Source: Ascidia mentula
Lineage: Eukaryota; Chordata; Ascidiacea; Phlebobranchia; Ascidiidae
Assembly: GCA_947561715.1 (NCBI GenBank)
Contig: OX387198.1
Location: 4,464,001 to 4,528,000 of the forward strand
Direction: 5' to 3'
DNA: 64,000 nt
The notes beneath the pieces were generated by a model that saw nothing but the letters and a program-made list of their open reading frames with translations, had not been told where the DNA came from and did not search any database. The translations under genes were made by a program, and so were the position numbers. Shown here one piece after another: positions 48,569 through 59,765 of this stretch (positions are counted from its first letter, which is position 1; each line of letters begins with the position of its first letter).

Positions 48569-50532
48569 CCTTGTATTCATCCAATCAAAGCATCAAAAGC
48601 GCTTCTACAGGCCCTGTTGACTCCTTGCCCTGTATAAGTAAAATGCCTCGTATTGACATTATTGGTCTTTTTATGATGTTTGGTTTTCACTGTTATAAAC
48701 TTTACCCTGCAAACAACAATTTTTATTGCAGCTTCTTTGTCGAGTTTTGCGTCAAAATGTTGGGGGGCAACTAGCTATTAAGTTGCATTTATAAATCTAC
48801 TGCCTTTGCATTTTATTTTCCACCCATACGTTTTCTTCTATGTATAAAAATATTAATAATTTCGTCAAGAAAATAAGATACGAATGCTCTGTCATATTGT
48901 TATCAAAAGCATCGCAAGACCAGAATGGTTTGGGTTCATTTCTCCACGTTGTGAACTTCGTAACCGTAAAGCACATGCAGGATGACCCTTTAATTTTTTT
49001 TGTATCATGTCCAAGTTAGGACAACGTGTAAAAATAGACTTTGCTTAACTTACCTAAAATCTAAACGAGCAAACAAATTTATCTTGCATCACTTTTGTGC
49101 CCAATGGTTAAAAACGCTTTAAAAAGGGAATTTTTCCGAGAAACTTGAATTGCGGTTACCTGATCAGACCATGTTGACAATGGAACTGCTGAGCTCGTAA
49201 ACTCCCAATAAACGAAAGGTCAAATTTTATCACTTATTTGTAGAACTGTCCTTGTTTAACCACAAGATTAGTGTGCCCTGGTCTTGATTTTGTATTTAGA
49301 GGTTTGCACACATAGGTAAACTTTTGCTTCTTAGCTGAACCGGTATCGTTTCTTCTATTTTAGTGTCATAAAATGTGTGCAATGATGACGACAGTCGAAA
49401 AAAACAGCGAAATACTTCACTGAGCTCCTAGTGTCCTGTCTAATAGTTTTCCTTCGAAAAAAAATTGAAGGCTCAAATAATAGGAAATCAGGCTTTATCC
49501 CATTTAAAAACTTTTCTTAAATTACCAAACGCAAAATATTTTGATAAAAAAAGGAAAAACCTTCTCCACTAAAGTAAACAGTTTCGCCCCACATAAAATA
49601 TGCAATATATCTTTACTTTTTCTGCTCTGGTTGATCAATAGTATATTACACTGTGTTCACTACAGTATCCATTTCGTCTGTTTTACACAAGTAAACAAAT
49701 GGTCTAGAAAGAAGGGACTACATACGGAAAACCAATTACATCGATTATGCCAAAGACAAATATCTTTTTGGGTTGTTTCATTTTCCATCAAGAGTTAAAA
49801 CCAGTTCCGCTACATGGCGTGTTTGAGCAAAACAAACGGTGAGGTCAAAAGAGTTTGGTGTTTGATTTTGGCGTGTTTCAGCAAAACGTGCTTTTACGAT
49901 CGGCCCACGGTAGGGTATTTGCACAGAACATTTTATTGTTTTAAACCTACGTGCAAATTAAAAATATTAAGGTCCAGATTCACATTACCGTATATCAGTT
50001 GAATAGGGCACATCAGAGTCGCTCGTTTGAAGTAGGCAGTGAATAAGCACACTAACGCCCACTTCTTCCTGTTTTGTGTTACCCACTTATCTTGTTCAAT
50101 CTCAGACTCTAAGAAGACGGTAGTGTATGGCCTGGATAGATTAGTTATATTTTTGTGGCGGTCTTATCAAACCGCTGGAGTGAAATTAGTCAAAAGAATC
50201 TCCATTTACAACATATTGTATTGTCGTAGTACTCTGCACCATCCAATTTCCGCACCCAGTAGGTTAGGGCTGCATAGCAAAGTCTACATTACTCCGGATC
50301 CGGGTGGTAGCGTTGGGAGAAGGGTGGATTTGTATTGTTGACTCAATAAAGGTGCGAACAGTTGGCTACACTTTTATTTTTTTTGCTCAGGCAACCATTG
50401 GGCTAATATCACATCAACATATAATTCACCTCTACATAATTGATGATTGATGAAAAATTACGAGAACAGTAATTATTACTTGGTTATGTAAATTTATGGA
50501 TGTATTAATGACAGCAAAAAGCATGACAATTT

Positions 50533-52866
50533 TTATGTGAGCTTGAGCAAGGCCAGCATCGTGACGCAGAGTAGTATCGGTGCGTAAGTGAGCTTCCCAG
50601 TCCCGTTACCATTGTTGCAATTATCTGTTTGAACAATAACAGAAATAATAGCAAATCACGGCAATTTTTCGTTTTTGTGTCACAGCCAAAATTCGACCAC
50701 AAATAAATGTGTTACAGTGTTGGTAAAAACATAAAGGAAAATATTCTTGCATTGTAAACACCAGCGAGCTTTAACAATTTGCAAGTTTTATTGGTACTTT
50801 CCTAGGTCCGTGCAGATAATTTTTCGTTACCTGTGCTGCAAGAGTAAACACATTGTTCCCCAGTGTAACCGAGGTAAGTTCCCGAAGCACACACGGTCAC
50901 TTCACTTGTAGCGGGTAAACTGCAACTCCTTGCTATATAAGTCCCACTCTGACCGTCCGATTCTACAAATTTCAAAATTACTTGTCGTTAGAAAAAAGGT
51001 AAAACGATTTAAGCAAAAAACGTGCTTTATTTACAGCTACCAGTTTGAACAAAATTTTGAATTGTTTTCAAAAGTGCATGCAGGACTTTTAATATCTTGT
51101 GACGCGTTTAAGATAGGTATTCCCTTTATTATAAACTGCGATCAGTTGTGACCACACTGTCGTGTGTTTCTTTTGAAGAAACCAGGGATGTGGAGGCTTT
51201 GCTGGGGGAGAGGTACGCGGTGGTCTATTCTTTCCAAGATTCTTTTGTTAAATGCGCGCTTTTCAGTTTACGGCTGTTAGTCAAACATTTATATAAACGC
51301 GATAACTGAGTGTTCACGAACAGCTTTTAATGGGATTCGTTTGTTCGTTTGTTCGTTTGTTTGTGTTTTTTTCAAAACGTTTGTTCGTGTTTTTATATAG
51401 GTTTTGTTTGAGGTTTTTATGAGAAGGATTGGTTTTTATGAGAAGGATTGGTTTTTATGAGAAGGAATTCTGAAACTGAATGACTTACTGTCCATTGTTC
51501 AGAGAGTGACACATGAGCGGCCGTGAACCAACCCCCGTTTTTAGCTTGCAGTTGTTATGTTTAATGGTTTGCATTTTATCTGCATTCCTGAAAGGGAATT
51601 AAAGTCACACGGGCTCCTAAATCTTTTATTGGTTTTATCGGTGAAATTCCATTATTTTTATTGTGTCTGTTGTTCGTTCGGTAGTTATTTCATTTATTGC
51701 GTAAACTTGAATTGTATGAAAAAGGGATTTAATCATTGATTGTGACATCGCAACATGACGGCACTATTGGTTTAGCTTTTGCTTGGCCATAGTGTTTCCA
51801 CCTTGTTTTTCCGGGTAGTTCCACAAAGTCCATAGTTACGCCAAGCTGCACTGATGAGACCTCACAGTCGAAACAGTTGCCATTTGTATGCAGCTTACAA
51901 AAAACAATTGAATTGATATGAAATAAATGGATTGGTTGTTGGTGGAAATTTTCACATTTTTTAACCGTTGGTGTACAGAGTGCTCTTCGTCAATTGCATT
52001 TGAGGGAAACATATTGTATCGGCGTATTTCCTTTCATTGTAACATAGGAAAAAGGATTTCACTACTAGATTGCCAGCTATATAAAAAAAGCAGTTGATGG
52101 CTTTGGTGACGTTGGATCGGTTATTTAACAAACCCAAGCACTTAAAGTATATTTTTATGATTTCAGAAAACAAGTCAAAGCGACATTTCCACTTTTTTGT
52201 TGCATTAAATCGTTATCCACACAACTAACAGGAGTATCAATGATTTCCAATTATCACATGCTAAAAGCGTAAAGTTTAGCTGCCGATATTTCACTACAAA
52301 TACAGTTGGTTGTAATTTCAGCTTCAGAAGTGACACTCTTCCGTAACTAGAACGTTACAATAGTAACCTACGTGATTAATTGTACAAATGCTTGCGTTCA
52401 AACCATTTTCAAACGTGAATGTTGGTGCACGCACAAGATAAATCGAAAAGGTAATTTAACTTGCGCCTTCTGGTTTAAACACATCAGTTTCAGTTTCCCA
52501 ACTTACTTGTACCGCTCAACACTGAAGTGAGGCATGACGTGACATCGTTATGGCAAGCCATGCTGTACGACGCATTAACATTGGGGCCGTTACAATCCTG
52601 ACCAGTAGTTGTCCCACCTGAACTTTCGCAAAAGCACGTATAGCACTGAAGGCAAATACCTAAAGGGAGTTGTGATCAAAATTTCTGAAACTTGCAATAG
52701 ATTTGTTTTTCGGAAGGAATTATTTTCAACTTTCTACTTAAATATAAATAATCGATATTCCGAAGATGATTGCGTAAATTTATCATTAACAATAACAATT
52801 TATACACTCTAAATTACCTTTGGATACCAAAGCCAAAAGCACCAGAGCAATTAATTTGCACTTCAT
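50533..52866 (-). CDS. LU13: four-exon Ly6/uPAR GPI-anchored protein, 141 aa, enlarged intron 2
   Basis: Exons: 52866-52818, 52659-52507, 50962-50831, 50624-50533; phase 1. Exon 1: MKCKLIALVLLALVSK. Exon 2: GICLQCYTCFC, QDCNGPNV, MACHNDVTSC; two extra cysteines flank the C1-C2 pair. Exon 3: RSCSLPATSE, VTVCASG, EQCVYSCSTG, so C7 and C8 are present, unlike LU12 and LU15. Exon 4: DNCNNGNGTGK, hydrophobic tail, TAA. Intron 2 is 1544 bp against 122 bp in LU12; sequence similar to LU12 borders both ends, so about 1.4 kb was inserted between about 51.0 and 52.43 kb. TATA-like element at 52952-52960. Confidence 0.86.
51338..51468. repeat. Short tandem repeats within LU13 intron 2
   Basis: GTTTGTTC-type repeats at about 51338-51362, then three copies of the 19-bp unit GGTTTTTATGAGAAGGATT at 51412-51468. 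They lie inside the sequence inserted relative to LU12. Confidence 0.85.
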
Positions 52867-53531
52867 TTTTAAGATGTCGTTGTTTCTACAGTTCTCTTGT
52901 CACAATTCCTCTCAGAGTTGTCGGTATGAAAAAAAAATCTATTGAGTCGCCCTATTTAAGCAACATCTCTTCTTTGGTTGCGTCATATTGAACTTTTTCC
53001 TTTTACACTGTGAACACTTTGATGCGCAAACAAGCCGACATGGTCGTTGTCGAAAACGTTTCACAAAACTAAAACCCAAAGTTGGGTATGAATTCATATG
53101 TATATATCACGTGCTGTTATTGTATTGATCCAATGAATCACTCTACAGTTTTCAATTTTGTCCAAATCACTCGCGAACAATTATTCCGGTCAAGTCCCCT
53201 TTTTCAGCAATCAAGCCAGAAACTTAAAATGTCATAAAAGGTAGCTTTTGTCGATATATTTTTTTACTTTAGCTCTTATTGAAAGATTAGCCATACAATC
53301 TAAACCACAATTCCGGAAACGTTTATTTCCAGGTTTAATCAGTTAGCTTAGTATTTGACACAAATATACTTGGCTTAACAAAGCACCGGTCCAATTTAGT
53401 TAGAATCAACCATGCAATACATGGGCATGTGGCACACTAACATATTGCATTAACATGAATGTGCAAAAAGCAAAATTTTTAAGTTTTTGAACAGTATTTA
53501 GCGAGTATACACGATATTGTACTTGACATAC

Positions 53532-53966
53532 CTACGCCAAATATGACCATCGTGATGCACACGTAGTTAGGATCGGTGCAAGTAAAGTTGTAAATTGATG
53601 AAATGTTCGGGCCGAAGCAACCTTCTTGTCCCGGCACAAAACTGTTTTCAGACGAATGTCGACACTGATAACACTGGAGTGCTGTGCCTGAAACAAGGCT
53701 AAAGTTTATTCTCCTGTTTTGTCTGATGTATTTTCAACATTGACTGAGCCGGGCTTTAATTTGAACACTGCCGAATATCTCGACATGTTTTTATTCATGC
53801 ATGTACACAAAAATGTATTGGTTTAAAAAGTATCTCTAAAAAAGCCAAATTAAAAACATTGTTGCATTTATCCAAATGTCGATGATAGTTTCTTGCAACA
53901 ATTATTCATATACTTACTTTCCGATAGTACGTAAGCAACAACGACACCGAGTAGTCTAAAATTCAT
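53532..53966 (-). CDS. LU14: 5' half of a Ly6/uPAR gene (exons 1 and 2 only)
   Basis: Exon 1 at 53966-53918: MNFRLLGVVVAYVLSE. Exon 2 at 53687-53532: LQCYQCRHSSENSF, EGCFGPNIS, FTCTDPNYVC, IFGVG, with a good GTATGT donor, phase 1. Between 53531 and LU13 exon 1 (52866) I find no exon 3 or 4. The gene is either a fragment or splices past LU13 exons 1-2 into LU13 exon 3 at 50962, which is phase compatible. Its exon 2 is closest to LU11 exon 2. Confidence 0.7.
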
Positions 53967-56132
53967 CCCTGTATCCATCCAATCAAAGCATCAAAAGCGC
54001 TTCTACAGGCCCTGTTGACTCCTTACCTTGTATAAGTAAAATGTCTCGTATTGACATTATTGGTCTTTTAATAATGTTTGGTTTTCACCGTTATAAACTT
54101 TACACTGCAAAACGCAATTTTTATTGCAGCTTCTTTGTCGAGTTTTGCGTCAAAATGTTGGGGGGGCAACTAGCTATTAAGTTGCATTTATAAATCTACT
54201 GCCTTTGCATTTTATTTTCCACCCATACGTTTTCTTGTATGTATGAAAATATTAATATTTTCGTCAAGAAAATATGATACGAATGCTCTGTCATATTTTT
54301 ATCAAAAGCATCGCAAGGCCAGAATGGTTTGGGTTCATTTCTCCACGTTGCAAACTTCATGACCGTAATGTACGTGCAGGATGACCCTTGCATTTGTTTA
54401 TATTGGGTCCAAGTTAGGACAACGTGTAAAAATAGACTTTGCTTAACTTACCTAAAATCTAAACTGGCAAAAAAATTATCTTGAGTTTGCATCACTGTTG
54501 CGCACATGGATTAATTAACAACGCTTTAGAAAAAGGATTTTTTCCGAAAAACTTGAATTGCGGTTACCCGATCAGACCATGTTGACAATGGAACTGCTGA
54601 GCTCGTAAACTCCCAATAAATGTAAGGTCAAATTTTATCACTTATTTGTAGAACTATCCTTGTTTAACCATAAGATTAGTGTGCCCTGGTCTTGAGTTTG
54701 TGTTCAGAGGATTTACGTCAGGTCGCAACACATGTTTCCTTGCAATTTCACCACCTAATAAAAGCACAGCCATGCACACATAGGTAAATTTTTGCTTCTT
54801 AGCAGGACCGGTATCATCTCTTCTATATAAGAATTATAAAACGTGTGCAATGGTGACGACAGACGAAAAAACAGCGAAATACTTCACTGAGCTCTTGGTG
54901 TCCTGTCTAAAAGTTTTTCTTCGAAAACAAATTAAATGCTCAAATAATAGGAAATCAGGCTTTATCCCATTTTAAAAACTTCTCTTAAATTCCCAAATGC
55001 AAGACATTTTGCACAAAACCCAAAAACGACTCCACCAAAGTATACAGTTTCAATCCACTTAAATAAACAACATATCTTTACTTTTTCTGCTCTGGATGAT
55101 CAATAGTATCCATTTCGTCTGTTTTGCACATGCAAACAAATGGTCTAGAAATGAAGGAACAACATATTCTTCAAAAAAGAAATCGATTTTACTAAAGACA
55201 AATATTTTCGGATAATTTTATTGGTCATTAAAAGTTCCGCTACATGTCGTACTTGAGCAGAACAAACGTTAAATACACGACGAGCGTTTGGCAGCATCGG
55301 TCAAGCTCCCGACCCATATACCAAGAAGAAAACCTGGTGCAGCTTAAAATAACACGGTCCGGATTCACATTATCGTATATTAGATAAAATGGACCTTCGA
55401 AAGACAGAAACACATCGGAAATGATTTTTCAAGGACGATTTGTATTCAACAAACGGAATTTGGTCTTCACGGGTGTTCATCGCTTCAAGCGGAGTTTTGT
55501 GTCTATGTTACATTTACATGTTAGAGCCGCTCGTTTGAAACTGGCTGACAGTGAAAGAACACACTCATGCCCATTTCTCCCCACATCGTGTTCGTACACT
55601 TATCTTGTTTAAACTCAGACCCGTAGGAACACGGTTGTGCAGTGGATAGATAAGTCATGACTTTTTTAGCCTTTTCTGCTCGAGTGAAATAAATGGTTTT
55701 ACTCGAAACTAAGCCATATTTGCAACAGATAATGTTGTAGTTTTTTGTTATTTTTACTTATTTGCAAGCAGTTAAGGCATGACCAAGACCCAACTTCTCA
55801 TTAGTACTCTGCACCACCCAGTTTCCGCTATCAGTCGGTTAAAAGCTGGTCCAAAGGGTGTACATCTACCTGGAGCCGGGCTCACTTCGGCAAATAGTGG
55901 ATTTTTATTGCCAAATCAATCAAGATGAGAACATATTCACTTGGGTACACTTTTATTTTTTTGCATGACAACCATTGGGTTTGTACCACATCACCGTATC
56001 ATTCGCCACTACATAACTGATTTAAATTATGAGAATAACAATTGTTACTTTGTTTTATAAAATCAAATATATAATAACTACAGCAAAAGAAAGACAACAT
56101 GTATTTCAGCATCTATTTTATTATAACTGAGC
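53967..56132. other. Intergenic between LU14 and LU15 (copy C of the duplicated spacer)
   Basis: This matches 44.8-46.9 kb (copy A) and in part 48.6-49.5 kb (copy B). It includes the SINE-like element at 55235-55380. No coding exon was found; the open frame at 55421-55612 is not conserved in copy A. Confidence 0.6.
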
Positions 56133-57040
56133 TCAAAACGTGACCTTGAGCAATGCAAAGATCGTTATGCAGAGTAGGGTTAGCGCGTAGGCAAGCTTCC
56201 GACTCCCGTTGCCGTAGTTGCAATTATCTGTTTAAGCAATAAGATAGAAATCGTAGCATATCACAGCAATATTTTAATGTTGAATTGCAGTCCAAAAAAT
56301 CGGCAAAAACATGCATGTGTCATAGTGTTGATAAAATAACAAATGAAAATTAATTAGCATTGTTCCCACCAACGGGCAATAAAATTGTGCAAGTTTTATT
56401 GGTGCTTTCCTGGGTCCCGTTTAGTTAATATTTTGTTACCTGTGCTACAATAGGTGACATAATTGTATCCTGTGTAACCGTGGTTACTTCCTGAAGCACC
56501 CACGGTCAGGCCAGGTATTCCAGTTAAGCTACAAGCTCTTGATATAATCTTTCCAATTTGGCCATCCGCGTCTACGAAATTTTTAAATTACTTGTAGTGT
56601 AAGATCATCAGTCATCAGAAAAAAGACAAAAAGAAAAGTAATTTAACTTGCGCCACCTGGTGTAGAATCACTTGTACCAGTTGCTCAACTTACTTGTTCC
56701 GGTGAACACAGTGGTAACACATACAAAGGCACTGGTGGGGCAGGTAACGCTGTAATTCGCTGCAACGTCGGGGCCATAACAGTCCTGACCAGAGGTTGTT
56801 CCATTAATATTTTCGTAATGGCACCGATAGCAGTTACGGCAAATACCTAAAGGGATTTGTCATCAAAGTTTCTTACTCTAACAATAGATTCGTTTTTCGG
56901 AACAGTTTATTTTCAGCAGTTCAGCTTTGCACTTAAACATAAAGGGTCAATATTTCATTATGACAACAACAATTACTTGACTCTTAATTACCTTTGGACA
57001 CCAAAGCCAACATCACCACAGCAATTAGTTTGCACTTCAT
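56133..57040 (-). CDS. LU15: near-identical twin of LU12, 142 aa
   Basis: Exons: 57040-56992, 56846-56694, 56571-56440, 56227-56133, each exactly 9196 bp from LU12. Exon 1: MKCKLIAVVMLALVSK. C7 and C8 are absent as in LU12. I find three coding differences from LU12, and all change the protein: I to S and A to V in exon 2 (codons ATT/AGT and GCG/GTG), Q to H in exon 3 (CAG/CAC). Exons 1 and 4 are identical. Same TATA-like element at 57118-57126. The pair is a very recent duplicate or has been homogenised. Confidence 0.86.
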
Positions 57041-57607
57041 GTTAGGATGTCGTTGTTTCTACAGATGTCTGTCACAATTCCTCTCTGAATTGTCGGTAGC
57101 AAATCCTATCGAGTGGCCCTATTTAAGCAACATCTCTTCTAAGGGTGCGTCATATTTAACTTTTACCTGTTACACTGTAAACACTTTGATGCGCAAACAA
57201 GCTTACATGGTCGTTGTCGAAAACTTTTCCGAAACTAAACCCCTGAGTTGGGTGTGAAGTAATGTGTAAATATCACGTGTTGTAATTATATTGGTCCGAT
57301 GAATCACAATACAATTTAACTTTTATTCATACCAGTGAGAACCAACCATATAATGCATCAATAGTACAATAATGTGCAAAAAGCAACAATTTCTTTTCCG
57401 AAGGAAATGGATTTAGGTGTTTTCACGGTTTAAATACAAGATTGCCTGCATGTGGAGGTGCTAAAAACATTGAAAAAGGAAAAAAAACGAGGACATAAGG
57501 AAAAGTTATGTCCAGAAAGCAAATTAAGTTTACCGAGAAAAAAATCTTATGAGTAAGTTTTTTGTTGTTTCCCGTATGTGAGAATACATTCGCTTTGTCG
57601 AATTCCG

Positions 57608-58965
57608 CTACAGGGCGCTGAAGATCAAAGCAAACATTGAGAGGATGGTGATTGCCAAATTTTGACGAAGACTAACAGAACCATTGCCATCATTGCAGTT
57701 GTCTGTGCAAAGTAACATTACTTGTAGATGTTGTGCAATAAGTTAACTACTCGCACAAAAATACGTAGATTTTATTCAACCAACTATTAGGGAGTCCGCC
57801 ATTCAGCAAGACTTGATAATGGTTAAGATTTGAATGTACGTTGTTAACTTGTTACATTTGTCAGTGTATTTACAACGTGGGAACTCAAACCTGTGTCACA
57901 GGAGTAAAAACAAGAAGTTCCAGTAAATCCCTCCCAATCCCCATTAAGACAACCAGTGGTTTGTGTTCCGCAATCTCGTTGAATGTAAATTCCTTCAGTA
58001 CCATTCTTATCTATAAATGTAAAGAAAATGGCATAAAACGCTTAACACAGTAATATATCATCAACATAACCACAAGCGATCCTGGATTTGGAATATGTAC
58101 TAAGTGTGTTCTTTTGACGCATATATTCTCTATTGCATGGGTAGCTTTTCTGCCCTCCAATTAACCTTACAAAAAGGCACGTTAGGTTCGTGTTACAATT
58201 TTCGTTTTTTTGCAATTTGACTTGCGTCGGCAGAGTTTCTGTGGCATCTCGATATCCGATAACTGTATTTCGAGTGTTTACTGTGAGTTCCCCTGCCGTA
58301 CAATCCGTAAACACTGTTTGTATCAATTCAATTCATATCAGGTAATGCTTACCGCATGAGTACAACCACAGGCAATTAAACATGGCAAAATGTAATGTCA
58401 CGTTGAATAAACCTTCAATGTATTTTCACAGTGACGCTTGTCAACACCAACTCGACGTTGTTTACCGACTATTTCAAAGTTAAATATTAAACCTGTGCCA
58501 TCCAGAACGTCTGTTGAACATACACTGTTCGGATCGGGGCAATTGACACTGTATGTTGATGGGATGTTGGGACCGTAACAGTCTGCGTTACCTGGAATGA
58601 CGTCAGGAATCGAAGAATAGATGCATTTGTAACAATTGAGTCCGTTTGCTATAACATAAAACCGTACAGTTTACAGCATAGCTTAAAAGTCCATTCGTAA
58701 AATAGAGGAATTAAATTTATTTAAACAAATAGGTTACTCAGAAAAATGTTGGTAAACTGGAACGCATACTCGGTTCGTTTTTCTAATTGTCCCATCACAA
58801 GTAGGCCTACACTAGGGTGGTTGATTTAATCTTCTTTATCTCATGTCAACATATGCCTAAACCATAAATTTGTGCCAACTTGATAATTTATAGACCACAA
58901 GTGTTAAACATCTTACCTCTGCAAAAACACCCCATAAGCAAAACTGCAACAACTTTTAAATTCAT
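57608..58965 (-). CDS. LU16: complete four-exon Ly6/uPAR GPI-anchored protein, 139 aa
   Basis: Exons: 58965-58917, 58648-58493, 58010-57891, 57702-57608; phase 1. Exon 1: MNLKVVAVLLMGCFCR. Exon 2: LNCYKCIYSSIPD, ADCYGPNIP, VNCPDPNSVC. Exon 3: RDCGTQTTGC, TSCFYSCDTG. Exon 4: DNCNDGNGSVS, hydrophobic LAITILSMFALIFSAL, TAG. A TATAAATA box (59038-59031) lies about 70 bp before the ATG. The stop codon falls in a TTCCGCTA sequence (reverse strand) resembling the SINE start, as in LU11. A relic copy of its first exon lies at 63357-63318. Confidence 0.89.
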
Positions 58966-59030
58966 GATGCGAATATAACGTAACGTCACAAATCCTGCGA
59001 AACCTTGACAGCATCAAACCAACGTGCAGA

Positions 59031-59038
59031 TATTTATA
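59031..59038 (-). promoter_or_regulatory. TATA box of LU16
   Basis: TATAAATA on the gene strand, about 70 bp before the ATG at 58965, which leaves room for a leader of about 40 nt. Confidence 0.55.
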
Positions 59039-59229
59039 ACAGATCGATCTCTGGTAACTAAGTAACTACCTCACGTGGTTTTGACGTCATAATGACATTC
59101 GAGTGCAGTGACATCATATGTTACATTAAAAGTTACATTCACAGAACAGCAAAGGCAACAAATTGTTTTTTAATGCAATAAAATTTATGCGTATCCATTT
59201 TTTGGTGAGAATCACTTGGGAAGTTTGAC

Positions 59230-59401
59230 GATACACGCTGTGGTGGGATCCAAATTTTTTGTCAGCCGGTATCACAAAAGTCAAAAATTTTTCAGCCGGT
59301 TCTGTTACCAAAATCCATTGACAACGCTGATCTCATAAAATTTCGTGAGACGGTTCTATAAAACCGGTGCGAACCGGCTAAATCCCACCACTGGTTACAC
59401 G
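59230..59401. mobile_element. Complete hAT-like MITE, 156 bp, with 8-bp target duplication
   Basis: The element spans 59238-59393. The right end reversed is CAGTGGTGGGATTTAGCCGG and the left end is CTGTGGTGGGATCC. Flanking 8-mers are GATACACG and GTTACACG, one mismatch. The interior has repeated GCCGGT/ACCGGC blocks. No coding capacity. The same family has a partial copy at 494. Confidence 0.82.
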
Positions 59402-59440
59402 TCTAGACTCAGAACTGCCATACATATTTGCCGATTTAAA

Positions 59441-59765
59441 TTCCGTCGGATGGCGCGCTTGAGCAAAGGCAACATTAGTTGAGGCGCTCGACCCATATAT
59501 CAAGTAGCAACCCTGATCAGGGTTCGTGACCAGGATAACCAGGGTTCGAATCCCGGTGCCGTTAAAGTTGTATTCATAGGGAAAAGGCAATTGGCAATAT
59601 CAGTTAAGGCGCACGAACCATATGTTAAGAAGAAAACCTGATCGGAATTCAGGATATCATGGGCTTAAATCTTAGTGTTCAAAAATCATCCTTCGGAGGA
59701 CCACGCGCTCCATCCCCAGGTTGATATCGTAATCTAAAATCCTGATGTGAAAGACATATCCTGCA
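59441..59765 (+). mobile_element. Composite tRNA-derived SINE (two tRNA-like monomers)
   Basis: Starts TTCCGTCGGATGGCGCGCTTG. The first tRNA-like part, about 59465-59560, has an A-box-like TTAGTTGAGGCG and the B-box GGTTCGAATCCC. A second, related monomer at about 59590-59665 begins GGCAATATCAGTTAAGGCGC but has lost its B box. The tail ends near AATCCTGATGTGAAAG. It is shared with 63677-63966. It lacks an acceptor stem, so it is not a tRNA gene. Confidence 0.75.

Larger units (their letters stand above)
47845..50532. other. Intergenic between LU12 and LU13, with truncated LU14 copy
   Basis: This contains the LU12 promoter region (TATA-like element), the duplication junction at about 48240, the truncated LU14-like copy (48568-48241), a third copy of the spacer sequence (48.42-49.5 kb) and a SINE-start sequence at 49805-49829. 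Confidence 0.55.
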
